From positions 1 to 54,730 of the forward strand of contig JAAOXG010000005.1 of NCBI GenBank assembly GCA_013036995.1: DNA of 54,730 nucleotides, written 5' to 3'. Positions 42,382-51,166 of this stretch are shown piece after piece; position 1 is the stretch's first letter, and each line of letters opens with the position of its first letter. The translations under genes were made by a program, and so were the position numbers. Source of the DNA: Lacrimispora defluvii. Lineage in GTDB: Bacteria; Bacillota; Clostridia; Lachnospirales; Lachnospiraceae. Under the pieces are notes generated by a model. The model made no database searches. It had not been told where the DNA came from and worked only from the letters and a program-made list of their open reading frames with translations.

Positions 42382-42535
42382 TTTCCGTAATTATTGCAAG
42401 CACTTGAATTAACAGTTCGGTTTCCCTGGTTTTGTCATAGTAAATGGAACAGAGGTATTTTCCCGTTTCCTCCATTCGTTCAACTTTTTTCTGATAACTG
42501 GAAAAATGAAGCATGATCTTTCCAATGCATTGCGC
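42374..42535 (-). pseudogene. WYL-domain regulator C-terminal remnant
   Basis: The minus strand reads about 53 residues with the look of the end of a YafY/WYL regulator: 'KIMLHFSSYQKKVERMEE', 'TGKYLCSIYYDKTRETELLI', 'QVLAIITEIN', stop. A stop codon is found immediately upstream in frame, so the rest of the gene is missing. Its end overlaps the end of the anti-sigma gene on the other strand. Recognition is by pattern only. Confidence 0.45.
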
Positions 42536-42661
42536 TCATCTGAAAGCGCAGGCAGGTTATTTTATTTCGTTATTTACCGATATAATAAAGTAGAAGGCAG
42601 TGACTATTTTGTATATAAACTGCTTTTTTGTTCAAAGTTATATAAAATCAGGGGGAAAAGG

Positions 42662-43309
42662 ATGAAAAAGGGAAAAATGATATTAATTGCTTTACTAGTT
42701 ATTTTTGCGACAGCCTTCGGTCATCAGACCATTACACAGGCAGCACAGGCAAGTACAACGGTATCTGTTACAGATTCAATTCAGAGGTATGAAAATGAGT
42801 TTAAAAAACTGGAAAGATTCAATATTGACGAGACTCAAAAACTGGCAATAATTTTAGCAGCGGAATATATGGATATTCAGCAACGAATTGACCTGGATGC
42901 GCTCTGCCAATTAAGTCCTCAGATCGCAACAGACATATCAGATAACAGACAGGCTATCTTTGAATATTTCTTGTTAACGGATAATTTTGAACTGTATGAA
43001 GTAGATGGAGCCAGACTTGATGGCAATACTCTGAATTTTAATGCAGTCTATACATTTACCGTTGCAGATACTTACGGAACGGGCCGATCACTGCTTTACA
43101 CAAAGTTTGTTTATCAGTTTGCAGATGGTCAATGGCACTTAATTGCTAGTGGGGAAGATGCGGATCCATCAATGTCTGGCAAGCCCAACCGAGTGGCAAT
43201 TTTATATGGTAAGCAGGTTAAAACCAAAGAACAGTTTGGCGTAGATAATCTTATGGAACTGTTTGATTTCAACAAAGTGAATTACCGTGAACAGTATTTG
43301 AATCAGTAA
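42662..43309 (+). CDS. Secreted protein of unknown function
   Basis: 215 residues. The N-terminal signal peptide ('MILIALLVIFATAFGHQTIT', likely cut near AQA-A) is followed by a mixed alpha/beta region with repeated acidic and aromatic residues, resembling no family I can name; the pattern of a helical start then a beta domain ('TYGTGRSLLYTKFVYQFADG') recalls NTF2-like or DUF-type lipid-free secreted proteins. A 52-codon upstream extension has no ribosome site; AGGGGGAAAAGG precedes ATG 42662. It is preceded by about 280 bases with only the WYL remnant. Confidence 0.7.
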   Translation: MKKGKMILIALLVIFATAFGHQTITQAAQASTTVSVTDSIQRYENEFKKLERFNIDETQKLAIILAAEYMDIQQRIDLDALCQLSPQIATDISDNRQAIFEYFLLTDNFELYEVDGARLDGNTLNFNAVYTFTVADTYGTGRSLLYTKFVYQFADGQWHLIASGEDADPSMSGKPNRVAILYGKQVKTKEQFGVDNLMELFDFNKVNYREQYLNQ

Positions 43310-43342
43310 AGAAAAAATCCAGCCCAAAAGAGGTGATACAAA

Positions 43343-43546
43343 ATGAGTAAATACAATGCTTTATGGGAATACGTCCAGAAAAATGGCAGTCCATCTTTTA
43401 AACTGACGTTTGATGAGATCGGCGAGATAGCAGGAATACCATTAGACCACTCTTTTTTAACTTATAAAAAAGAACTGGCTGAATATGGATATCAGGTAGG
43501 AAAGATATCCATGAAAGAAAAAACGGTTATCTTCAATATTTTATAA
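43343..43546 (+). CDS. Small conserved hypothetical protein (67 aa)
   Basis: 67 residues: 'YNALWEYVQKNGSPSFKLTF', 'DEIGEIAGIPLDHSF', ending in a short beta hairpin. The L-T-F-x-E-I pattern recalls a small family (DUF7662-like) of unknown role found in many Firmicutes. ATG 43343 follows AAAAGAGGTGA. It lies between a secreted protein gene and a DUF1349 gene with small gaps on both sides. Confidence 0.65.
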   Translation: MSKYNALWEYVQKNGSPSFKLTFDEIGEIAGIPLDHSFLTYKKELAEYGYQVGKISMKEKTVIFNIL

Positions 43547-43563
43547 GTAAGGGGGAATCTTCT

Positions 43564-44175
43564 GTGGATGGAAAAGCAAAAATTAAGGGGAAATTTACGG
43601 ATGGTAATCTTTACTGGATCAGAGAGCTGAAAACCTGCGAGATTTCAGATGACAGAATTGAAATGATTACGGAGCCTGGAACTGATTTATGGCAGCGCAC
43701 GTATTATGGATTTCAGAATGACAATGCTCCGGTTCTTCAGCTGAAGACGAAAGAGACGTATTTTTCCTTTGTTGTAAAGACAGAGTTTGCAAGCCACCAC
43801 CGCTTTGATCAGTGTGGTGTAGTTATGTATCTGGACAGTGAGAACTGGCTGAAGGCATCTGTTGAATACGAAAATGAAGAATTTCAGCGGCTTGGAAGTG
43901 TTGTTACAAACCATGGCTACTCAGATTGGGCGACTACGGATATTGATGCTTCTATAAAAGAAATGTGGTATCGGTTAAGCAGGCGGGAGTCTGATTATTG
44001 CATCGAATGCAGTCTGGACGGAGTGAACTTTAAGCAGATGAGAATCTGCCATATGTGGGAAGGTGCAGGAGAGATATCTTTTGGGATCTATGCCTGCAGC
44101 CCGGAAGACTCCTCCTTTAAAGCCGTGTTTACACAGATGAATATCACGGAGTGTATGTGGAAGGAACACAAATAA
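43564..44175 (+). CDS. DUF1349 domain protein
   Basis: 203 residues forming a concanavalin-like beta-sandwich typical of DUF1349: 'TDLWQRTYYGFQNDNAPVLQ', 'DQCGVVMYLDSENWLKASVE', 'YRLSRRESDYCIECSLDGVN' and 'ISFGIYACSPEDSSFKAVFT'. The family probably binds or processes carbohydrate, but no activity is proven. GTG start at 43564 with AAGGGGGAA at good spacing; no signal peptide. A strong terminator follows. Confidence 0.85.
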   Translation: MDGKAKIKGKFTDGNLYWIRELKTCEISDDRIEMITEPGTDLWQRTYYGFQNDNAPVLQLKTKETYFSFVVKTEFASHHRFDQCGVVMYLDSENWLKASVEYENEEFQRLGSVVTNHGYSDWATTDIDASIKEMWYRLSRRESDYCIECSLDGVNFKQMRICHMWEGAGEISFGIYACSPEDSSFKAVFTQMNITECMWKEHK

Positions 44176-44186
44176 GTTGATTATGA

Positions 44187-44225
44187 GAAAACCTTGAGTG
44201 GAAAGACTCCGGGTTTTCTTTTTTT
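44187..44225 (+). terminator. Intrinsic terminator
   Basis: GAAAACC...GAGT / ACTC...GGTTTTC stem with one internal mismatch and a 6-base loop, followed by T7. Confidence 0.85.
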
Positions 44226-44273
44226 AAAGGCGATTGACATGAAATTAGTGGAATTAATATCCCCTCCCCTGGC

Positions 44274-44302
44274 TTGCGGGTAAATCCACATTAAAGTATA
44301 AT
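44274..44302 (+). promoter_or_regulatory. Promoter of methyltransferase-transporter operon
   Basis: TTGCGG (44274-44279), 17-base spacer, TATAAT (44297-44302). Transcription would start near 44309, so a possible start codon at 44312 would be leaderless; ATG 44381 is preferred. An upstream TTGACA (44234-44239) with TAATAT at 15 bases is a weaker alternative. Confidence 0.6.
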
Positions 44303-44380
44303 TGCAACTATGTGAAAATGGTACATTTGCGTAGTTTTACAGGAAAGAGAATTGTACAGACAGAACTGGGGGCAGAATCA

Positions 44381-45115
44381 ATGAACAGAGATGAACGACA
44401 GAAACCATGGGGAGATGGGGAGGACTATAACCGTTACATAATTTCAGAACTGGCATCCTTTCGAAAAGATGCATGGAAAAGACAGATTGGAAAACATCTG
44501 AATGGAAGAAAAGGGTTAAAAATATTGGATGCCGGCACAGGACCCGGCTTTTTTGCGTGTATTCTTTCAGAGGAAGGACAACAGGTGACGGGGATAGACT
44601 ATTCGGACGGTATGATTGCATGCGCCAAAGATAATGCAGAAAAACTGGGAGTGTCAGCAGATTTTAAGAAAATGGATCTCAATCATCTGGAGTTTGATGA
44701 TGAAGAATTTGATGTGATTGTTACAAGAAATGTGACTTGGACATTGGAGTATCCCAAACAAGTCTATAATGAATGGAAGCGGATCTTAAAGAAGAACGGA
44801 AAGCTTTTAATTTATGACGCCAACTGGCATCTTCATTTCTTTGATGAAGAAAAACTCAGGCGTGTCAGAGAAAGAGAAGAACGTTACTTACATAAATATG
44901 GACAAAAAGAGGTAGTAGCAATTGAAAATATGGAATTCTTTGCAGCCTCTCCACTGACAAGTATACTGCGTCCGGTATGGGATAAACAGACACTTGAGAA
45001 TATTGGTATGAGTGTACAGATACAGGATAATATTGGAGAAAACGTGTATGAGGAATGGGAAAAGGATCTCTATGGTGAGTCTCCCTTATTTGAGATTTGC
45101 GCCACAAAATGTTGA
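44381..45115 (+). CDS. SAM-dependent methyltransferase, first of two
   Basis: 244 residues, class I Rossmann methyltransferase: motif I LDAGTGPGFFA, acidic motif II end GIDYSD, and 'DVIVTRNVTWTLEYPKQVYN' as motif IV/V. The C-terminal third (about 165-244) has a shared RPVWD motif and no known substrate domain. It is clearly related to the last gene of the same operon (50308-51045): both contain VTRNV-x-WTL and RP-x-WD. GGGGG lies 8 bases before ATG 44381. A small-molecule substrate is likely, and the context suggests the ligand carried by the transporter, which is an inference. Confidence 0.88.
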   Translation: MNRDERQKPWGDGEDYNRYIISELASFRKDAWKRQIGKHLNGRKGLKILDAGTGPGFFACILSEEGQQVTGIDYSDGMIACAKDNAEKLGVSADFKKMDLNHLEFDDEEFDVIVTRNVTWTLEYPKQVYNEWKRILKKNGKLLIYDANWHLHFFDEEKLRRVREREERYLHKYGQKEVVAIENMEFFAASPLTSILRPVWDKQTLENIGMSVQIQDNIGENVYEEWEKDLYGESPLFEICATKC

Positions 45116-45134
45116 TGAAGGGATTGTATAAAAG

Positions 45135-46070
45135 GTGACAAAGAAAACCATAACCAGTCGCATCTTGCAGATTATCATCGTATTGTTTGGAATTGGCTTT
45201 TTGACATTCGGCCTTACTTATCTTGCACCCGGTGATCCTGTAAAGGCAATGTATGCCGCAAATGGAAGTGTTCCCAGTGAGGAAGTGATGGAAGCCATGC
45301 GGGAGAAAATGGGTTTAAACAACCCTTTTCCGGTGCAGTATTTCAAATGGTTATTCAGTTGCCTCCACGGAGATTTCGGTACTTCCTATTCACTGAATAA
45401 ACCGGTTGTGTCTCTGCTGCTGCAAAGACTGTGGCCCACATTAAAACTTACTCTATTTTCAATGATTCTCATGCTTGCAGTCTCCGTCCCATTTGGTGTT
45501 CTTTCAGCAGTAAAACACAATAAGACGGCTGACTATATCATACGAGCCTTCTCATTTGTGGGAGTTTCATTGCCAAGTTTCTGGCTTGGCGTGATACTGA
45601 TTTACATTGTTGCACTGAAGTTTAAGCTGCTTCCTGTCATATCTTCTGACACTGGGTTTAAGAAAATGATACTGCCGGCTGTCACACTCACTTTTTCCAT
45701 GACAGCAAAATATACCAGGCAGATACGTGCTGCTGTATTGGAAGAGTTACATCAGGATTATGTTGTAGGTGCACGGACCAGAGGGATAAAGGAAAGTACG
45801 GTTATCTTTGGACATGTCCTTCCTAATGTACTGCTTCCGTTAGTTACATTGCTGGGGTTATCCTTTGGATCCCTTCTTGGGGGAACCGCAGTGGTAGAAG
45901 TCATCTTTTCTTACCCGGGGTTAGGCAATCTGGCTGTATCGGCAGTAGCCGCCAGAGATTATCCTCTGATTCAGGGATATGTCCTATGGGTTGCCCTGAT
46001 CTATATGGTGATTAATCTGATTGTTGATATTGCCTATGAGAAGCTGGACCCCAGGACGAAAGTGAGGTGA
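45135..46070 (+). CDS. Opp/Nik-type ABC permease, first
   Basis: 311 residues, six membrane segments, DppB/NikB family: 'FGLTYLAPGDPVKAMYAANG' at the N-terminus, then the permease loop 'YVVGARTRGIKESTVIFGHV'. It forms half of the inner-membrane channel for peptides, nickel chelates or similar. GTG start at 45135; the ribosome site is weak and distant (GAAGGGA), so translation is probably coupled to the upstream methyltransferase gene, which ends 19 bases before. Confidence 0.92.
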   Translation: MTKKTITSRILQIIIVLFGIGFLTFGLTYLAPGDPVKAMYAANGSVPSEEVMEAMREKMGLNNPFPVQYFKWLFSCLHGDFGTSYSLNKPVVSLLLQRLWPTLKLTLFSMILMLAVSVPFGVLSAVKHNKTADYIIRAFSFVGVSLPSFWLGVILIYIVALKFKLLPVISSDTGFKKMILPAVTLTFSMTAKYTRQIRAAVLEELHQDYVVGARTRGIKESTVIFGHVLPNVLLPLVTLLGLSFGSLLGGTAVVEVIFSYPGLGNLAVSAVAARDYPLIQGYVLWVALIYMVINLIVDIAYEKLDPRTKVR

Positions 46071-46903
46071 GAGACATACAGAAGATACTTACATTTTGTA
46101 AAAATCATAAACAGTTTACGGTCTTTTGTATCTTAGCTCTTATTGTAATTGGGACAGCTGTTTTTGCTCCTTTTATAGCTACCCACAATCCGTATGAAGC
46201 GGTGATAGCGAACGCAGAACAACCGCCGGATGCAAACCACTGGTTTGGAACAGATAAACTGGGACGGGACCTGTTTTCCCGAGTTATATATGGAACACGA
46301 ACGTCTCTGACTTCGGCACTGCTCTTAGTGGTGATTACACTTTCTGTTGGATCGGCACTTGGCATTTTTGCCGGTTATTTCGGCGGGATCACCGATTCTG
46401 TTATTATGAGAATTTCTGATATGATGATTTCATTTCCCGGACTTGTACTGGCAATCGCAATTGCCGGTATTCTCGGCCCCAGTCTTTTGAATGCCATCGT
46501 TGCAATTGTAGCTGTCAGCTGGACAAAGTATGCGCGTCTCACCCGGAGCCTGGTACTTAGAATAAAGCATAAGGATTATATGTCGGCAGCTGTACTGACT
46601 GGATCGAAGACTGGTTATATCCTTGGAAACTATATATGTAGAATGACTATGCCTATTTTGATTGTTACGGCTGCTACAGATATTGGCACGATGATGCTTG
46701 AAATAGCGGCACTTTCCTTTCTTGGATTTGGAGCACAGCCACCAACCCCCGAATGGGGGATGATGCTTAATGAGGGACGTTCTTATTTACAGACCGCTCC
46801 GTGGATGATGTTTTTTCCAGGTCTGGCTGTATTTATCGTTGTTGCTGTATTTAATTTGCTGGGGGATAGTCTGAGAGATATCCTGGATCCGTTGAGTGAT
46901 TGA
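46067..46903 (+). CDS. Opp/Nik-type ABC permease, second
   Basis: 278 residues, DppC/NikC family: 'HWFGTDKLGRDLFSRVIYGT' and the loop 'YMSAAVLTGSKTGYILGNYI'. Six membrane segments. The GTG start overlaps the end of the first permease by four bases (GTGA), behind AAGTGAGG. It forms the channel heterodimer with it. Confidence 0.92.
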   Translation: MRDIQKILTFCKNHKQFTVFCILALIVIGTAVFAPFIATHNPYEAVIANAEQPPDANHWFGTDKLGRDLFSRVIYGTRTSLTSALLLVVITLSVGSALGIFAGYFGGITDSVIMRISDMMISFPGLVLAIAIAGILGPSLLNAIVAIVAVSWTKYARLTRSLVLRIKHKDYMSAAVLTGSKTGYILGNYICRMTMPILIVTAATDIGTMMLEIAALSFLGFGAQPPTPEWGMMLNEGRSYLQTAPWMMFFPGLAVFIVVAVFNLLGDSLRDILDPLSD

Positions 46904-46929
46904 TGAAAGACCGGCAGCAGGAGGAAATT

Positions 46930-47718
46930 ATGCTGGAAATACAAAATATTTCGGTTAATTATAATAAAAGTGGCAAACCAGCAGTTGAAAATTTCTCTCT
47001 GACTGTAAAACAGGGAGAAATCTGTTGTCTGGTGGGAGAAAGCGGAAGCGGGAAAACTTCCGTTATCCGTGCAGTTATGGGAAATCTGCCTGGACAGGGA
47101 AGGGTAGCACAGGGAGATATCTTCTTTCAGGGAGAATCCCTTTTATCCTATACTGCAAATGACTGGAAAAAGATTTACGGCACAGAAATTTCCATGATTT
47201 TTCAGGATTCAGGATCCATGTTGAATCCAATCCGGACAATCGGTTCCCAGTTTGTAGAATATATCCGCGCCCATGGAGATTATCCCAGGAAAGATGCATG
47301 GGAAAAAGGTGTACAGATGCTGGAGCGTTCATGTCTGCCTGATGGGAAGAACATCATGAAATCCTATCCGTTCCAGCTTTCAGGCGGTATGAAGCAGCGT
47401 GTTGGAATCGCGTTTGCCATGGTTTTTAAACCGAAACTGCTGCTTGCAGATGAGCCTACCAGCGCACTTGACATCACAATGCAGGCGCAGATGATCCGCC
47501 AGATGATGAAACTGAGAGAGGAATACGACACCAGCATTATTATGATAACCCATAACCTGGCTCTTGCGGCATATATGTCGGATCATATTGTGGTGATGAA
47601 AGACGGAAAAATAACAGACAGCGGTGACAGAGACCACATTTTGCATAACTCCCAGGCTGAATATACAAAGAAGCTCTTATCTGCAGTGCCGTCACTGGGA
47701 GGTTATTATTATGTTTGA
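46930..47718 (+). CDS. Opp/Nik-type ABC ATPase, first (D type)
   Basis: 262 residues: Walker A GESGSGKT, Q-loop 'MIFQDSGSMLNPIRTIG', signature FQLSGGMKQR, Walker B LLLADEPTSALD and switch His in MITHNLALAA. It lacks the usual long C-terminal oligopeptide domain with Cys residues. Frame is open to 46900 (TTG), but CAGGAGG sits 6 bases before ATG 46930. Confidence 0.93.
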   Translation: MLEIQNISVNYNKSGKPAVENFSLTVKQGEICCLVGESGSGKTSVIRAVMGNLPGQGRVAQGDIFFQGESLLSYTANDWKKIYGTEISMIFQDSGSMLNPIRTIGSQFVEYIRAHGDYPRKDAWEKGVQMLERSCLPDGKNIMKSYPFQLSGGMKQRVGIAFAMVFKPKLLLADEPTSALDITMQAQMIRQMMKLREEYDTSIIMITHNLALAAYMSDHIVVMKDGKITDSGDRDHILHNSQAEYTKKLLSAVPSLGGYYYV

Positions 47719-48694
47719 ACCGGATGATCTGATTATTGAGGCCAGGCATCTTACAAAATCATATCAATTATCCAGGCATAGATTTCTGACTGCCTGTGAT
47801 GATGTCAGCCTTAATTTCTACAAGAACCGGACCCTTGGTATCGTTGGAGAGAGTGGCTGCGGAAAAAGTACTTTTATGCGAATGGCAGTGGGGCTGGAAA
47901 AACCGACTTCCGGGGAAATATTGTTTCATGGGAAAAATATCACAGAGCGAAAAGGCGAAGAACTGCGTCTAAGCCGCAGAAAGATTCAGATGATTTTTCA
48001 GGATCCTGGGGAAGCATTTCACCCGCGGATGAAAGTGAAAGAAATAATTTGTGAACCGCTTTTTAATTTTAATCTGATTAAGAAAAATGAAATGGATTCA
48101 AAAGCCAGAGAACTTCTTGAAATGGTAGAACTTCCGGGAAGCTTTGCAGAGCGTTATCCCCATGACATGAGCGGCGGTCAGCGTCAGCGTATCGGTATTG
48201 CCAGAGCATTGGCACTGGAACCGGAAATGATTATTTGTGATGAAATAACATCGGCACTTGATGTTTCTGTGCAGCAGACGATTGTGGAACTGCTTTTAGA
48301 TCTTCAAAAGAGGAAACAGATATCAATAGGCTTTATCAGCCATGATCTGGCTTTGGTACAGCAATTTGCACACCAGATAGCAGTTATGTATCTGGGAAAT
48401 GTTGTTGAGATTTTGAACGGAAAAGAAGTCAGCACAAAAGCCGGACACCCATATACACAGGCGCTACTGGATTCTATTTTTGACCTTCACATGGATTTTT
48501 CAAAGGAAATAGTCAGCATGGAAAGCGAAATACCAAGTCCATTGAATATTCCAGATGGCTGTCCTTTCCAAAATCGCTGTATTCATTGCATGGATGTATG
48601 CAGGACAGAAAAACCAGGATTGTGGGAGATAGAACCTAATCATCTGGTAGCATGCCATCAATTTAATCGTTTTAATAACCGGGAGGATAAATGA
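47711..48694 (+). CDS. Opp/Nik-type ABC ATPase, second (F type)
   Basis: 327 residues: Walker A GESGCGKST, signature MSGGQRQR, Walker B IICDEITSALD, switch His in FISHDLALVQ, and the C-terminal oligo/dipeptide-ABC extension with Cys cluster ('CPFQNRCIHCMDVCRTEKPG'), which in some relatives carries an iron-sulfur cluster. Starts at ATG 47711 behind GGGAGG, overlapping the first ATPase by 8 bases; frames reaching back to 47624 are not needed. Confidence 0.93.
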   Translation: MFEPDDLIIEARHLTKSYQLSRHRFLTACDDVSLNFYKNRTLGIVGESGCGKSTFMRMAVGLEKPTSGEILFHGKNITERKGEELRLSRRKIQMIFQDPGEAFHPRMKVKEIICEPLFNFNLIKKNEMDSKARELLEMVELPGSFAERYPHDMSGGQRQRIGIARALALEPEMIICDEITSALDVSVQQTIVELLLDLQKRKQISIGFISHDLALVQQFAHQIAVMYLGNVVEILNGKEVSTKAGHPYTQALLDSIFDLHMDFSKEIVSMESEIPSPLNIPDGCPFQNRCIHCMDVCRTEKPGLWEIEPNHLVACHQFNRFNNREDK

Positions 48695-50283
48695 AGAAAG
48701 CGGGAGTAAAAAAAATAATTGCAGTTTTTGTATCAGCAGCCATATGCGTCAGCTTGTTATCTGGATGCGGGGCGGCGGCCGGCACTGGGAAGACATCAGC
48801 TGGCGCAGCAGAAGGTAAAAAGACACTGGTGATCGGAAGCGGTCAGTCAGCGGGTACATTGGATCCCATAAAGGCTTATAATGGCTGGTATCCGGTACGT
48901 TATGGCATTTGCCAGACTTTAACAAAAATGAATGATGATTATTCCATAACCGGCTGGCTTACAGAGGATAACTATTTTTCCAATGAGGACAATACAGTAT
49001 GGACTTTTACCATAAAAGACAAGGTGACATTTTCCAACGGAAACAAGCTGGATGCAGTGGCTGTTAAAAAATCCCTGGAGAACGTTTTTGAGAACGGAGA
49101 AAGAGGTGTGGAGTATTTTACCCCTGCTTCCATAGAAGCTGACGGCCGGAAACTGGTGATTACCACCCAAAAGCCGGAGCCTATTTTACCCAACAAACTG
49201 GCTGATCCGTTATTCTGTATCATTGATACATCGGTTGATAACAGCAAAATTGATGATAACGGTCCAATCGGAACTGGTCCGTATATATGCGAATCGTTTG
49301 ATACTGCCACAAAGAAATGTGTGGTAGTTAAAAACGAGAATTACTGGAATGGTGAAGTAAAGACGGATCGGATTGAATTCGTTTATTCTGAGGATCAGTC
49401 CACAATCAGTATGGGACTTCAGTCAGGTGATTTCGATGCAGTCTATAATGTCAGCATGAATGATATTGGTACATTTGAAAAAAACAGCGATTATAAAATT
49501 AAAACAAACCCCAGTGGGCGTACCACCATCGGTTTTATGAACCAGAAAGGACCGTTGGGCGACAAAGTACTTCGTGAAGCAGTTCTTCAAATGCAGGATA
49601 AAGATACTTACTGCAAAATTTTGCTGAAAAATCAGTATGTACCAGGAAAAACACTGATAACCTCCGCCTCTGATTATGGATATAATACACTGACGGATCC
49701 CAACGCATACAATCCTGAGAATGCAAAAAAACTGTTGGATGAAGCAGGCTATACCGATGCAGACGGAGATGGCTTCCGTGAAACTCCGGCTGGAGAGCCA
49801 TTAAATCTTCGTTTCGTCTATTATACCGGACGCCCGGAACAGCAGATCGTTGTTGAGGCAGCTCAGTCAGCAATGGCCGGGGTGGGAATCAAAGTCACCC
49901 CGGAAGTCCATGATACCCAGACTGTTATGGATATGCAAAAGACAGGTGATTATGATTTGCTTTGTATGAGCATTAACATCATGAACTGCGGAGACCCTGA
50001 GAATCAGATCAATACCTATTTTAAAGCGGGCGGTACCTATAATGCAACAGGATATAACAGTGAAGAGTTTAATTCTCTTATGGACCAGGTACATATAAGC
50101 GCAGATCCGAAACAGAGAAAAGATTTGGTTAAACAGGCAGAGCAGGTTCTGTTAAATGACGGGGCAGCAATTTATTTTTGTTATCCTATCATGAACTTTG
50201 TTATGAAAAAACATATTGACGGAATTAATTCTACCCCTGCAGATTTTTACTGGGTTGATGAAAATACAACGATTAACAATTAG
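48691..50283 (+). CDS. Family 5 solute-binding lipoprotein (peptide/nickel type)
   Basis: 530 residues. Lipoprotein signal with LSGC (Cys26), then a family 5 extracellular binding fold: 'TLDPIKAYNGWYPVRYGICQ', 'YWNGEVKTDRIEFVYSEDQS', 'QAEQVLLNDGAAIYFCYPIM'. The pattern is nearer to NikA/CntA-like proteins than to OppA (general impression). ATG overlaps the second ATPase stop (ATGA), behind CGGGAGG. The binding protein is last but one in the operon; the second methyltransferase follows after 24 bases. The ligand is not readable from sequence. Confidence 0.93.
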   Translation: MKKAGVKKIIAVFVSAAICVSLLSGCGAAAGTGKTSAGAAEGKKTLVIGSGQSAGTLDPIKAYNGWYPVRYGICQTLTKMNDDYSITGWLTEDNYFSNEDNTVWTFTIKDKVTFSNGNKLDAVAVKKSLENVFENGERGVEYFTPASIEADGRKLVITTQKPEPILPNKLADPLFCIIDTSVDNSKIDDNGPIGTGPYICESFDTATKKCVVVKNENYWNGEVKTDRIEFVYSEDQSTISMGLQSGDFDAVYNVSMNDIGTFEKNSDYKIKTNPSGRTTIGFMNQKGPLGDKVLREAVLQMQDKDTYCKILLKNQYVPGKTLITSASDYGYNTLTDPNAYNPENAKKLLDEAGYTDADGDGFRETPAGEPLNLRFVYYTGRPEQQIVVEAAQSAMAGVGIKVTPEVHDTQTVMDMQKTGDYDLLCMSINIMNCGDPENQINTYFKAGGTYNATGYNSEEFNSLMDQVHISADPKQRKDLVKQAEQVLLNDGAAIYFCYPIMNFVMKKHIDGINSTPADFYWVDENTTINN

Positions 50284-50307
50284 CAGGCATTGGAGGAGCA
50301 GCTACTT

Positions 50308-51045
50308 ATGAGTGAAGTAAATGACATAAATAAAAAGATAAAAGAAGAGATGACGGACTACTGGTCCTCACGCGCAGAGACATTTAATGAACTGAAAATA
50401 CAGGAGCTGAATTCTGATATGCGCGGGCGATGGCTGAAGGAGCTTCAAACCTATCTTCCTGCTGAAAAAGGTCTTAGAATACTGGATATTGGTACAGGGA
50501 CAGGCTTTTTCTGCTTTTTACTCGGAGCAGAAGGCCACGTTCTGACTGGCATTGATCTCACTGAGAAAATGATCCTGGAAGCAAGAAAATCATCGTCCAT
50601 ATTGGGAATACCTGCTGAATTCTATGTGATGGATGCAGAGATGCCGGATTTTCCAGATAACAGCTTTGATGCGATTGTCACCCGCAACGTGGCATGGACA
50701 TTGCCGGATCTTAAAAAAGCTTATGAGAAATGGCATAATCTTTTGAAAGAGGATGGCGTACTCATTAATTTTGACGGAGATTACAGCAGAGAGAATGAAC
50801 AGCATAAACTGCCGGAAAATCATGCACATTCAAAGATTACACAGGAACAGTGGAGTGCATATGAACATTTAAAAACGGAACTGCGTCCCATCTCAAATCC
50901 AAGACCTGCATGGGATGTTCAGCTTCTGAAATCTGCGGGATTTAAGGAGATCATACTGGATGAACAGGTGGGACACAGAATTTACAGTGAGATAAACCAA
51001 TTCTATAATCCTACCCCTATTTTCACAATAGCAGCAAGAAAATAA
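50308..51045 (+). CDS. SAM-dependent methyltransferase, second of two
   Basis: 245 residues, class I methyltransferase: motif I LDIGTGTGFFC, GIDLTE, 'DAIVTRNVAWTLPDLKKAYE', and the C-terminal RPAWD motif. It is a diverged relative of the first gene of the operon. The short N-terminal region (YWSSRAETFNELK) is typical for small-molecule methyltransferases. TTG 50290 overlaps the GGAGGAG ribosome site, whereas ATG 50308 is correctly spaced behind it. No terminator was recognised after the gene. Confidence 0.9.
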   Translation: MSEVNDINKKIKEEMTDYWSSRAETFNELKIQELNSDMRGRWLKELQTYLPAEKGLRILDIGTGTGFFCFLLGAEGHVLTGIDLTEKMILEARKSSSILGIPAEFYVMDAEMPDFPDNSFDAIVTRNVAWTLPDLKKAYEKWHNLLKEDGVLINFDGDYSRENEQHKLPENHAHSKITQEQWSAYEHLKTELRPISNPRPAWDVQLLKSAGFKEIILDEQVGHRIYSEINQFYNPTPIFTIAARK

Positions 51046-51104
51046 TAACAGATTGAGTTACTCCGGATGTTTCTCCTCCATACATGCTTGACCTGCCGAT
51101 GTTG

Positions 51105-51133
51105 TTGAATTAATATGGTTTTAATTGTATAAT
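51105..51133 (+). promoter_or_regulatory. Promoter of the FadR-type regulator gene
   Basis: TTGAAT (51105-51110), 17-base spacer, TATAAT (51128-51133), 34 bases before the start codon. Confidence 0.7.
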
Positions 51134-51166
51134 ATGACTAAGCATGTCAGGAAGCAGGAGGATAAG

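Noticed and set aside
44245-44294. GTGGA/TCCAC inverted arms around the -35 of the methyltransferase operon
   Set aside because: Arms are only 5 bp and 32 bases apart; may be an operator but is within chance expectation.
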